From the NCBI RefSeq assembly GCF_004331435.1, contig NZ_SJKA01000013.1:1-64000 (forward strand): 64,000 nt of DNA, in the 5' to 3' direction. The notes beneath the pieces are model-generated. The model was not told where the DNA came from and searched no databases. It saw nothing but the letters and a program-made list of their open reading frames with translations. Positions 1 to 7,696 of this stretch are shown here, piece by piece (within the stretch, counting starts at the first letter, position 1; the number at the start of each line of letters is the position of its first letter). The translations under genes were made by a program, and so were the position numbers. This stretch comes from Kribbella sindirgiensis. Lineage in GTDB: Bacteria > Actinomycetota > Actinomycetes > Propionibacteriales > Kribbellaceae.

Positions 1-1
1 A

Positions 2-91
2 CCCCGCAAACGCCTCGGCTACCACACCCCCCGCGAAATGTTCGCTAGCCTCCTCATCCAAGACCTAGACCGCGTTGCGACCACCCCCTGA
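2..91 (+). CDS. IS30-family transposase, C-terminal fragment cut by the window edge
   Basis: The frame open at the left edge encodes 29 residues and stops at 89-91. The run PRKRLGYHTPREMF is the conserved C-terminal signature of IS30-family transposases, lying after the DDE catalytic core. The rest of the gene and the left inverted repeat lie outside the window, so neither an intact element nor its right terminal repeat can be verified. The repeat would be expected within or just after the stop codon. Confidence 0.8.
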   Translation, partial: PRKRLGYHTPREMFASLLIQDLDRVATTP

Positions 92-422
92 ATCTGCCGC
101 ACCTTTGTTTCCCCGCCCCTGGGGTACCGCGCCGAACCCGAGCAGCACTCCTCCCCTGCCAGAGGACAAACAGCCCGGGCCACCCAGACGGCACGGTGAC
201 TCGCAGCACGACCCAGCCGACCCACACCTGCGTCACAGGAGCCGGATATCCCATCCCGTGCGGCGCGCGGGGGTGGCGTGGTGGGTGGATGGGCGCGGCG
301 CGGTGCGGTGGGTAGTTCGCGCGGTGGGTGGGTGGGGAGGTTCTCCGGGGGTTCATGGGATGGCGTGGTGATGTTCATTCGGGCGGGTGAGGGTCACGTG
401 AACCGGTTTGAGGGGAGTTGGA
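92..422. other. Non-coding, G/T-rich intergenic stretch
   Basis: No credible gene is seen here. The second half is dominated by GGTGGGT-like runs on the plus strand. At 323-337 there are four short G tracts separated by single T residues (GG, GGG, GGG, GGGG), followed by a fifth tract near 347-351, which could form a G-quadruplex. A Shine-Dalgarno-like AGGGGAG at 411-417 serves the next gene. The right end of the IS30 element probably lies at the left side of this stretch. Confidence 0.5.
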
Positions 423-1715
423 ATGAGTCGGCGTGCGTGGGTGGTGGCGGCTTCTGTGGTGGGGGTTGCCGCGTTGATCGGCAGCTCGGTGCAGGCGGCT
501 TCCGCCGATGAGCGCGGTCCGCGAGTGGCCGGTACGGCGACGTTGCCGGACGTGTCGCTCGGGAAGTTCTCCAACGGGCTGATCCGAGGGTCGGTGGACG
601 ACGATCGGAAGGTCGATCTCGGCGGGATCGGGAGCGACATCTTCCCGGCCGGGAAGAGTGACGAGTTCTGGACCGTCACGGACCGCGGGCCGAACGGGCA
701 GATCAAGGTCGACGGCACGAACCGCCGGACGTTCCCGGTGCCGGGATTCGACCCGGCAATCGTCAAGGTGAAGGTGGCCGGCAAGAAGCTGAAGGTGATC
801 GACGCGGTCCCGATCACGACCCGGCACGGCAAGCCGGTGACCGGCCTCTCGAACCAGGAAAGCCGCGACGAACTCCCCTACACGTACGACGCCTCCACGC
901 GTCTCCCGATCAACCCGAACGGTCTCGACACCGAGGGTATCGTGCGAGCGGCCGACGGCACGTTCTGGCTCGTCGACGAGTACAGCCCGTCGCTCGTGCA
1001 CGTCTCGAGCCGCGGGCAGGTGCTCGCGCGGTACGTCCCGAAAGGCCTGAACCTCACCGGCGCCGACTACCCGGTGATCGAGTCACTGCCGGCGATCTTC
1101 CTGACCCGCAAGATCAACCGCGGCTTCGAGGGTCTCGCGCAACTGCCCGGCGGCGACCTGGTGCTCGCGCTGCAGAGCCCGCTGTCGAACCCCAGCAAGA
1201 AGGTCGGCGAGGCCTCGCTCAACACGCGGCTCCTGAGGTTCTCGCCGCGGGCCGGGAAGGTGACGGCGGAGTACGCGTACCGGTTCGACCCGGTCGGCGT
1301 GGTCGACCCGGGCGAGGACGACACGAGTGAGCTGAAGATCTCCTCGATCGTTGCTGCGGGCCCCGAAACACTGCTGGTCGAGGAGCGGACCGACAACGCC
1401 GCCAGGTTGCAGCGCGTCGTCCTGCGGCCGTCCGCGAACATCCTCGGCTCGCGATGGGACGATGCCGCGACCACCCCGTCGTACGAGGCCTCGACCGACG
1501 CGCCGGCGCTGTCCAAGACGCTGTTCCTCGACCTGAACACGGTCAAGGGCGCACCGAAGAAGATCGAGGGTGTTGCGCTGCTGCCGCACAACACCCTCGT
1601 CGTGATCAACGACAACGACTTCGGCATGACCGACGGACCGGACGCGTTCGATGCCGACGGCAACCTGATCGACAGCGGCATCGAAACCACCCTGGTGACG
1701 ATCCGCCTGCGTTAG
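423..1715 (+). CDS. Secreted esterase-like/phytase-like beta-propeller protein
   Basis: Predicted 430-residue exported protein of the 'esterase-like activity of phytase' family (PF13449 type). A signal peptide covers about residues 1-28 (positive MSRR, hydrophobic core, cleavage near QAASA). Family-like blocks follow in order: FWTVTDRGPNG, an EGIV/FWLVDEYSPS block, GFEGLAQLPGG and, near the end, KIEGVALLP with VVINDNDFG. These acidic and Gly-rich loops are typical of beta-propeller folds. The ATG at 423 is preferred over an in-frame TTG at 408 because AGGGGAG sits 5 bases upstream. The substrate cannot be read from sequence; a phosphoester or ester hydrolase acting outside the cell is the family inference. 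It converges on the DUF998 gene with only 12 bases between stops. Confidence 0.8.
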   Translation: MSRRAWVVAASVVGVAALIGSSVQAASADERGPRVAGTATLPDVSLGKFSNGLIRGSVDDDRKVDLGGIGSDIFPAGKSDEFWTVTDRGPNGQIKVDGTNRRTFPVPGFDPAIVKVKVAGKKLKVIDAVPITTRHGKPVTGLSNQESRDELPYTYDASTRLPINPNGLDTEGIVRAADGTFWLVDEYSPSLVHVSSRGQVLARYVPKGLNLTGADYPVIESLPAIFLTRKINRGFEGLAQLPGGDLVLALQSPLSNPSKKVGEASLNTRLLRFSPRAGKVTAEYAYRFDPVGVVDPGEDDTSELKISSIVAAGPETLLVEERTDNAARLQRVVLRPSANILGSRWDDAATTPSYEASTDAPALSKTLFLDLNTVKGAPKKIEGVALLPHNTLVVINDNDFGMTDGPDAFDADGNLIDSGIETTLVTIRLR

Positions 1716-1727
1716 GCTCGCGGGACA

Positions 1728-2384
1728 CTATCGCTTGTCGCGGCAGATCGTGGTGATCCAGGTCCAGCCGAGGATCACCGCGAGGTCGAACGCGATGATC
1801 GTGGGCCGGCTCCCGGCGCCGGCGCTGAGGCCTGCGAACGCGGCGAAGAACAGGATGCCGGTCACCACCGAGAAACGGGCGAGGGTACGGCGGCCGGCCG
1901 CGCGGTAGTGCGCGCCGAACACCAGACAGGCGGCGATCAGCCCGGAGAACCCGATCGTGCCGGCCACGAAATGCCCCAGGCCCCGGGTGCTGATCTCGGC
2001 GTAGTCGGCCGGCGTACCGACCGGGAACCCGGCAGCCGGATCGGCCGGGAACGCGGCCGCGAGCAGCAGACCGAGTCCGTACGCCGCCACCAGCCGCGGG
2101 CCCCACACCGCGCCGCGAACCACCGGGCTGCCGACGGTCATCCGTTGGCGGAGGCCGATCGCGGCCCCGATGCAGAGCAGGCCGCTGACGACGAAGTTCG
2201 TGGTCTGGATCCATCCCGGGCCGCCGTTCGCGAGCAGGCTCGCGGGGTGCCGGGTGATGTCGAATCCGTCCCGGGTGAGCGCCTGGATCAGCCACACCGC
2301 GACGTACAGCGGGCCGGCGACAATCCCGCCGGTCAGCAGCGCGCGGGTGGAGACGCGGGCGGCCGGAAGCGTCACAGTACTCAT
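1728..2384 (-). CDS. DUF998 integral membrane protein
   Basis: A 218-residue protein with about six hydrophobic helices. Features of the DUF998 family are visible: an early helix (GGIVAGPLYVAVWLIQAL), the conserved DGFDITRHPASLLANG loop, and a second helix after WIQTTNF. AAGGA lies 7 bases before the ATG. The biochemical role of DUF998 is unknown. It is divergent from the berberine-bridge oxidoreductase gene, and the shared upstream region holds a strong dyad. Confidence 0.85.
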   Translation of the reverse strand: MSTVTLPAARVSTRALLTGGIVAGPLYVAVWLIQALTRDGFDITRHPASLLANGGPGWIQTTNFVVSGLLCIGAAIGLRQRMTVGSPVVRGAVWGPRLVAAYGLGLLLAAAFPADPAAGFPVGTPADYAEISTRGLGHFVAGTIGFSGLIAACLVFGAHYRAAGRRTLARFSVVTGILFFAAFAGLSAGAGSRPTIIAFDLAVILGWTWITTICRDKR

Positions 2385-2484
2385 GGCGAAGTCCTTTCAC
2401 AGAGGAGAACAGTCACCACTGCGTCGACCGGGCCACCGCGGAATCGACACCACGGCCGACGACAGACGAAATAGCCCGGTGTTT

Positions 2485-2510
2485 TGTGATGTGGCGTTGT
2501 TCACGTCACA
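2485..2510. promoter_or_regulatory. Candidate operator: 9-bp inverted repeat with 8-bp spacer
   Basis: TGTGATGTG (2485-2493) and CACGTCACA (2502-2510) are inverted copies with one mismatch. The dyad lies between the divergent DUF998 (start 2384) and FAD oxidoreductase (start 2569) genes, about 59 bases before the latter. The size and symmetry suit a dimeric helix-turn-helix regulator; outer TGTGA/TCACA halves resemble CRP- and GntR-type sites. No regulator gene is adjacent. Confidence 0.45.
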
Positions 2511-2568
2511 CGGCCCGCTCGGCGGCCGTCAGGTGTTTGTTCGATGAGGGCCAACGCAAAGGAACGTC

Positions 2569-3900
2569 ATGAGCGCAGTAGTCGAAGGATTCGCTGGAAA
2601 GATCGTCGGACCGGGAGACCCCGAGTACGACGCCGCGAGCCGGACCGTGCTGGTCGGCGGCAGCCCGGCGTACGTCCTCAGGCCGGGAACCGTCGAGGAC
2701 GTCCGGAAGGCCGTCCGGTACGCCGCCGGGAGCGGACTGCCGCTCGCGGTGCGCGGCGGTGGACACGCGTTCCCGGGATTCGGGACGAACGACGGCGGGG
2801 TGGTGATCGATCTCGTCGACCTGGCGGGGATCGACCTCGTGGACAAGGACCGGCACGTCGTGCGGATCGGCGGCGGCGCCACCTGGGGGCAGGTCGCGGC
2901 CGCGCTGGCGCCGCACGGGCTGGCGATCTCGTCGGGTGACACCAGGAGCGTCGGCGTCGGCGGGTTGACGCTGACCGGCGGCATCGGGTGGAAGGTCCGC
3001 AAGTACGGTCTCGCGCTGGACAGCCTGGTCGCCGCGGAGGTCGTGACCGCCGCGGGCGACGTCGTCCGGGCGTCCGCCGACGAGAACCCGGAGCTGTTCT
3101 GGGCGATCCGCGGTGGCGGCGGGAACTTCGGGATCGTGACCGCGTTCGAGTTCGCGGCGCATCCGACGACCGACATCCACTTCGGCAAGGTCGTGTTCGC
3201 GGCCGACGAGATCGCCGACGTCCTGCCGCGCTGGGCGGAGTACCTGCGCACCGCGCCCGCGGAGCTGACCTCGATCGCGTCGTTCGCGAACCCGTTCCTC
3301 GGCGGCCCCGAGGCGCCGCTGGAGATCCAGGTCGCGTACGACGGTGACGACGCGGAGCTCGCCGCGCGGGCGATCGACCCGATCCGCGCCCTCGGTACCG
3401 TGGTCGCCGACGAGGTCGCGCTGACGCCGTACGCCGAGGTGCTCGTGGACGGGCTCGTCCCGCCGCCCGGTATCCGGTTCGAGACCCGGAGTGCCTTTGT
3501 CGACAAGGATTCCGTGCCCGAGGTCCTGCGGATCCTCGCCGAGGCCGGTACCTCGCAGGGCTCTCCGGTCATCGCCGTCCGCAGCGTCGGCGGGGCCGTG
3601 GCGCAGGTCGCCGACGACACGACGGCGTACGCGCATCGCCAGGCGGAGCTGATGTTCGTCACCATGACGGTCGGTCCGCCGCCGGTACTCGAGGCGACGC
3701 GTCCGGCCCGCCAGCAGCTGTGGGACCGTCTGCGCCCGCACGTCAGCGGTGCGTACGCGAACTTCCTGTCCGCGGCCGAGGACGCCGACGTCGCCGCGGT
3801 CTACCCCACCAAGACCTACGAGAGGCTCGCGGCGGTCAAGCGCGAGTACGACCCGGAAAACGTGTTCTCCGGCAACCACAACGTCCGGCCGGCCAGCTAG
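2569..3900 (+). CDS. Berberine-bridge-type FAD-linked oxidoreductase
   Basis: A 443-residue flavoenzyme. The N-terminal FAD_binding_4 domain shows RPGTVEDVRKAVRYA, then AVRGGGHAFPGFG, whose His is the family's covalent FAD-attachment residue, and VGVGGLTLTGGIGWKVRKYG. The position where bicovalent members carry a Cys (just before GVGG) reads GDTRSVGVGG, so a single 8-alpha-histidyl link is expected. The C-terminal BBE motif YERLAAVKREYDPENVF precedes NHNVRP. Such enzymes oxidise alcohols, sugars or secondary-metabolite intermediates with O2. No signal peptide is seen and no biosynthetic genes surround it, so the substrate is unknown. The ATG at 2569 is preceded by AAAGGAACGTC. Confidence 0.9.
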   Translation: MSAVVEGFAGKIVGPGDPEYDAASRTVLVGGSPAYVLRPGTVEDVRKAVRYAAGSGLPLAVRGGGHAFPGFGTNDGGVVIDLVDLAGIDLVDKDRHVVRIGGGATWGQVAAALAPHGLAISSGDTRSVGVGGLTLTGGIGWKVRKYGLALDSLVAAEVVTAAGDVVRASADENPELFWAIRGGGGNFGIVTAFEFAAHPTTDIHFGKVVFAADEIADVLPRWAEYLRTAPAELTSIASFANPFLGGPEAPLEIQVAYDGDDAELAARAIDPIRALGTVVADEVALTPYAEVLVDGLVPPPGIRFETRSAFVDKDSVPEVLRILAEAGTSQGSPVIAVRSVGGAVAQVADDTTAYAHRQAELMFVTMTVGPPPVLEATRPARQQLWDRLRPHVSGAYANFLSAAEDADVAAVYPTKTYERLAAVKREYDPENVFSGNHNVRPAS

Positions 3901-3953
3901 GTTCGCGGCTTCCAGATCGGTAATGACCCCGGAGCTCGGAAATACTGTGCGGC

Positions 3954-4766
3954 ATGCGTCGATCGGGGATGTTTGCCGCGCTGGCCGGATGCCTACTTCT
4001 TGTCGTGTCACCGTTGACGGCGCACGCGAAGGTGGAGGCCACGACCGTGAAGACCTTGACGTTCAACATCCACCACGGCGCGGGCGTCGACGGCAGGCTC
4101 GATCTCGAGCGGGTCGCCAAGACGATCGAGGCGTCCGGGGCCGCGGTCGTCGGCCTGCAGGAGGTCGACAAGTACTTCGACGCCCGCAGCAACTGGGTGG
4201 ATCAGCCGGCCTGGCTGGCGGCGCGGTTGCAGATGAACTACGTCTTCGCCGCCAACCTGGACTGGGATCCCGCCGAGCCGGGTAAGCCCCGTCGTCAGTA
4301 CGGCACGCTGGTGCTCTCGAAGTACCCGATCGTGGACTCCCGCAACACGTTGCTGCCGCTGCACGCGGGCAGTGAGCAGCGCGGTCTGCTCGAGACGCTG
4401 ATCGACGTGAACGGTACGCCGCTACGCTTCGCCGACACGCACCTCACGACGATCAACGACGGCGAGCGCATCGAGCAGGTGAACGCGATCGTCGCCTTGC
4501 TGAAGGACGCTCCCGAGGCCACCCTGCTCGTCGGCGACCTGAACGCCGTACCGACGTCGGCCGAGGTGAAGACACTGACAACGCATTGGACGGACACCTG
4601 GCCGCAGAAGGGGTTCGGACTCGGGCTCACCAGCCCGGTGCCGTTGCCGACCAAGCGGATCGACTACCACCTGCACAGTTCGCAGCTGGTGCCGACCGCG
4701 GCATCGGTTCCGGTGAGCTTCGCGTCCGACCACCTTCCGGTCGCGGCCACCTACTCGCTCAGCTGA
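3954..4766 (+). CDS. Secreted endonuclease/exonuclease/phosphatase-fold hydrolase
   Basis: A 270-residue EEP-superfamily protein with a signal peptide (about residues 1-25, ending TAHA). The metal-dependent motifs occur in order: LTFNIHHG, VGLQEVD (metal Glu), GTLVLSKYPI, ADTHLTT, VGDLNAVP (catalytic Asp/Asn) and the terminal SDHLPV (Asp-His). It could cleave nucleic acid, phospholipid headgroups or inositol phosphates; the family does not settle which. A TACTGT hexamer lies 5 bases before the ATG, so the message may be leaderless. Its last 16 bases overlap the convergent GNAT gene. Confidence 0.88.
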   Translation: MRRSGMFAALAGCLLLVVSPLTAHAKVEATTVKTLTFNIHHGAGVDGRLDLERVAKTIEASGAAVVGLQEVDKYFDARSNWVDQPAWLAARLQMNYVFAANLDWDPAEPGKPRRQYGTLVLSKYPIVDSRNTLLPLHAGSEQRGLLETLIDVNGTPLRFADTHLTTINDGERIEQVNAIVALLKDAPEATLLVGDLNAVPTSAEVKTLTTHWTDTWPQKGFGLGLTSPVPLPTKRIDYHLHSSQLVPTAASVPVSFASDHLPVAATYSLS

Positions 4767-5218
4767 CGCTCGTACGCCTCGGGGGACCAGCCCGCGGCGG
4801 TCTTCGTGACCATCTTGGCGCCGAGGCGTTCGTAGAAGCGGTAGCCGGCCGTGTTCTCCAGACGCAGCCCCCATCCGATCGGCAGCCGGTCCGGCAGCGC
4901 GTGCCGGGCCAGCTCGAGCATGAGCTTCCGTCCGACGCCGGCGTCACGGAAATTCTCACGGACATAGAGATCGTCCAACGCGAGCTGGTCGCCGCCGACC
5001 CACAGGTACGGCCGACGCAGCGCGGAAACGTACCCCGCCACGTCGCCGCCGTCCTCCGCGATCAGCACGATCACCTCGTCGCGCCCGAGAAACCCTTGCC
5101 AGTCCTCGACGCTCGCCAGCACATAGGCGCCCTGGTCCTGGTAGTCGGCCAGCTCACGCAACATGGTCAGCACGATCTCCGCATCCGCGACCACCGCGCG
5201 GCGAATCTCAATGGGCAT
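4751..5218 (-). CDS. GNAT-family N-acetyltransferase
   Basis: A 155-residue single-domain acetyltransferase starting MPIEIRRAV. The acetyl-CoA pyrophosphate-binding segment is visible as RDAGVGRKLM after LALDDLYV, and the C terminus has the usual TAGYRFYERLGAK. The ATG at 5218 overlaps the stop of the upstream efflux-pump gene by 11 bases, so the two are probably translated in tandem. This pairing with a drug pump suggests it may acetylate a toxic amine or peptide, but that is inference from position. The frame extends further upstream, but that part lies inside the pump gene. Confidence 0.87.
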   Translation of the reverse strand: MPIEIRRAVVADAEIVLTMLRELADYQDQGAYVLASVEDWQGFLGRDEVIVLIAEDGGDVAGYVSALRRPYLWVGGDQLALDDLYVRENFRDAGVGRKLMLELARHALPDRLPIGWGLRLENTAGYRFYERLGAKMVTKTAAGWSPEAYERQLSE

Positions 5219-6587
5219 GTACTTCTCCAGTCGAAGGCTTGAACGCCGGTACGACGACCAGCGCGAGGGCGGCCGCCACCGCGGCAGTGACCGCGGCGAA
5301 CGTGAAGCCGCGGGTGAACCCGGTCGACACGGTCCCGGCCAGACTCGCCGCCGCGATACTCGACACCACAGCGACCCCGAGTGAGGCACCGAACTCGTGG
5401 AACGTGCTGAGCAGCCCGGACGCCAAACCGGCTTCCCGGTAGTCGATCTGCGCGAACGTCGTGGTCGACGACGCCACGAAGGCGGCGCCCAGCCCGATCG
5501 TCCCCACGGACATCCCGATCACGACCATGGCAGCACCCTCCCAGATCGCGGGGACAGTCACACCCGCCGCCGTGATCAGGAACCCGGCGATCGCGATCGG
5601 CCGCGCGCCGGTCCGGCCGATGACGTGCCCGGCGAGCTGGGCGCCGACGATCGCCGCGACCGCCACCGGCAGGAACAGCAGCCCGGTGCGCAGAGCGCCG
5701 TACTGCTGGAAATGCTGCAGGTAGAACGAGCCCAGGAAGAACATCGAGATCATCAGCGCGGTCGCGACCAGGATCATGAAGATACCGGCGGTGACCGGCC
5801 GGCGGGTGAAGATCCGCAGGTCCATCAGCGGTGACCGTACGGTGCGCTGGACCCAGGCGAAGACGCCGTACAGAACCAGGGCTCCGGCCAGCGTGCCGAG
5901 GGTCGCGAGCGAGAGCCACCCGCGATCGCCGGCGTTGATCAGCGCGTAGATCGCCGTACCCGTGCCGGCCGTGACCAGCAGCGCACCCGGTACGTCGAGA
6001 CGTCCCGGCTGCTCGCTCGGCCGGTCGGCGGGAAGCATCCTGAGCAGTACCGCGAACACGACCAGACCGATCGGCAGGTTGATGTAGAACACCCACTGCC
6101 AGCCGGGGCCTGCGGTCAGCAGACCACCGAGCAGTACGCCGATCGCGGAGCCGCCACCGCCCATCGCGGACCAGATGCCGAGCGCCTTGTTGCGCTCCTC
6201 CGCGTCGAACGTCTTGGTGACGACGGAAAGCGCTGCAGGCGAGAGCATCGCGGCGCCGATGCCCTGTGCGACGCGACCGCCCAGCAGGAGCTCCGGCCCG
6301 TTGGCCAGACCGGTGACGAGCGAGGCCAGTGTGAACACGAGCAGGCCGGTCAGCACGACGCGGCGGGAGCCGAACAGGTCGGCGGCGCGACCGCCGAGCA
6401 GCATCAGACCGCCGAACATCAGCGTGTACGCGCTGACCACCCAGGTCAGCGTCTCGCGTTGCAACTGGAGGTCTGTCTCGATGTTCGGCAGCGCGATCGC
6501 CACCACGGTGACGTCGAGGATCAGCATGAACTGCGCGACGGCGAGCAGCCCCAGCAGTCGCCACCGCCGGGGGTCAGGTTGATTCAT
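5208..6587 (-). CDS. DHA2-family (EmrB/QacA-like) multidrug efflux MFS transporter
   Basis: A 459-residue membrane protein with about 14 hydrophobic helices. The DHA2 signature in helix 1 (LILDVTVVAIALPNIETDL) and the antiporter motif around AAMLSPAALSVV are present. The ATG at 6587 is chosen because AAGGACGAG lies 4-8 bases upstream; an alternative start at 6647 would run through the operator region. It is divergent from a TetR gene and followed by a GNAT acetyltransferase, a standard drug-resistance arrangement. Repression by the TetR neighbour through the repeats at 6603-6685 is likely. Confidence 0.92.
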   Translation of the reverse strand: MNQPDPRRWRLLGLLAVAQFMLILDVTVVAIALPNIETDLQLQRETLTWVVSAYTLMFGGLMLLGGRAADLFGSRRVVLTGLLVFTLASLVTGLANGPELLLGGRVAQGIGAAMLSPAALSVVTKTFDAEERNKALGIWSAMGGGGSAIGVLLGGLLTAGPGWQWVFYINLPIGLVVFAVLLRMLPADRPSEQPGRLDVPGALLVTAGTGTAIYALINAGDRGWLSLATLGTLAGALVLYGVFAWVQRTVRSPLMDLRIFTRRPVTAGIFMILVATALMISMFFLGSFYLQHFQQYGALRTGLLFLPVAVAAIVGAQLAGHVIGRTGARPIAIAGFLITAAGVTVPAIWEGAAMVVIGMSVGTIGLGAAFVASSTTTFAQIDYREAGLASGLLSTFHEFGASLGVAVVSSIAAASLAGTVSTGFTRGFTFAAVTAAVAAALALVVVPAFKPSTGEVHAH

Positions 6588-6602
6588 GATCTCGTCCTTA
6601 AG

Positions 6603-6685
6603 TTGAACAGCTGTGTACGGGTTATTGTCGTACGGTAACTCGTACACTGGTGTTCGACAAGAGGAATTCGTACAGTGGTGTTCGA
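6603..6685. promoter_or_regulatory. Three copies of a TetR-type operator motif between divergent pump and regulator
   Basis: Two direct 18-base copies, TCGTACACTGGTGTTCGA (6640-6657) and the same with one change (6668-6685), are 28 bases apart. A third, inverted and less exact copy lies at 6603-6619. The core GTACAC-TG-GTGTTC is an imperfect palindrome. The copies cover the whole pump/regulator promoter region, which fits autoregulation plus repression of the efflux gene. Confidence 0.65.
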
Positions 6686-6700
6686 GATCATGGAGGTTCG

Positions 6701-7279
6701 ATGACTGTCACCACCCGGCGCGCGGACGCACAACGGAACATCGCGGCGATCCTCACCGCCGCGGCCGACTGCCTGGGCCGTGATCCGGGCGCGAGCACGT
6801 CGGAGATCGCGAAGGCGGCCGGGGTCGGGCGAGTCACCCTGTACGGCCACTTCCCGTCCCGGGCCGAGCTGGTCGACGCCGTCTTCGTCCAGGCGATCGC
6901 GACCGGCGAGGAGACGCTGGGGCAGGTCGATCTGACCGGCGATCCGCGCGACGCGCTGAGCCGGTTGATCGAGTCGAGCTGGCACCTGGTCGACCAGTAC
7001 CGGGCGCTGCTGCTCGCGGCTCAGGACGCGCTGCCCCCCGGACGGGTGCACGAACTGCACGCCGGTCCGATGGCGCGGGTGGAACGGCTGCTCGAACGCG
7101 GCCGGAGCGAAAACGTTTTCCGTACCGACCTGCCGACGTCCTGGCTGGTCAGCGTCATGCACAACGTGATGCACGGCGCCGCCAGCGAGATCCAGGCCGG
7201 ACGCATCACGTCCGACCAGGCAGCGCCGTACATCACCGCGACCCTGCTGGCCGCGTTCACTCCCCCTCAGTCGGAGTAG
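6701..7279 (+). CDS. TetR/AcrR-family repressor of the adjacent efflux pump
   Basis: A 192-residue regulator. The N-terminal helix-turn-helix reads TSEIAKAAGVGRVTLYGHF, followed by a variable ligand-binding all-helical domain. The ATG at 6701 is preferred (TGGAGG 7 bases upstream); an upstream in-frame start at 6650 would translate through the operator repeats. By position it should repress the divergent DHA2 pump and itself, releasing when a pump substrate binds. It ends 4 bases from the convergent cupin gene. Confidence 0.9.
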   Translation: MTVTTRRADAQRNIAAILTAAADCLGRDPGASTSEIAKAAGVGRVTLYGHFPSRAELVDAVFVQAIATGEETLGQVDLTGDPRDALSRLIESSWHLVDQYRALLLAAQDALPPGRVHELHAGPMARVERLLERGRSENVFRTDLPTSWLVSVMHNVMHGAASEIQAGRITSDQAAPYITATLLAAFTPPQSE

Positions 7280-7283
7280 CTAC

Positions 7284-7646
7284 TTACTCCAGCCAGGTGG
7301 TTTCGAAGGTTGCGTTGGCGTGGATGTGCACTGCTTCGTAGCCGCCCGGACCGGTGCGGAACTTGTGCGGGGTCTCGGCCGGGACGACCAGGATCTGGCC
7401 GGCCTTGCCGACGATCTCCTCGGTGCCCACGGTGAACGTCGCCGAACCACGCCGGATGATGAACGTCTCGGCGTACGGATGCAGATGCAGCCGCGGGCCG
7501 ACGCCCTCCTGCGTGGTCGACTCGAGAATCAGCGAGACACCGGCGCCACCCGGCAGCTCGGTGTAGTTCTCGGTCCAGTCCTCACCGTCGTCGCGCCCGT
7601 CCGCCCGGCTGATCACCGCAGCCCCGGATTCCGCGATCTCCGTCAT
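7284..7646 (-). CDS. Small single-domain cupin protein
   Basis: A 120-residue cupin. Motif 1 is PRLHLHPYAETFIIRRG (two His and a Glu for metal) and motif 2 is PAETPHKF (third His), so a bound metal is expected. The ATG at 7646 has GGAGG 6 bases upstream; a GTG at 7652 is the alternative. Function is not specified: such proteins are small isomerases, dioxygenases or sensor domains. It is preceded 50 bases upstream by an MFS gene on the same strand. Confidence 0.85.
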   Translation of the reverse strand: MTEIAESGAAVISRADGRDDGEDWTENYTELPGGAGVSLILESTTQEGVGPRLHLHPYAETFIIRRGSATFTVGTEEIVGKAGQILVVPAETPHKFRTGPGGYEAVHIHANATFETTWLE

Positions 7647-7696
7647 ACCCACCCTCCTCGATCGATCCAGTCACCGTAGCGTCGCAGTCGACGCTT

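Noticed and set aside
2569..3900. Part of a secondary-metabolite cluster based on a berberine-bridge enzyme
   Set aside because: No core biosynthetic genes (PKS, NRPS, terpene, RiPP) occur in the window.
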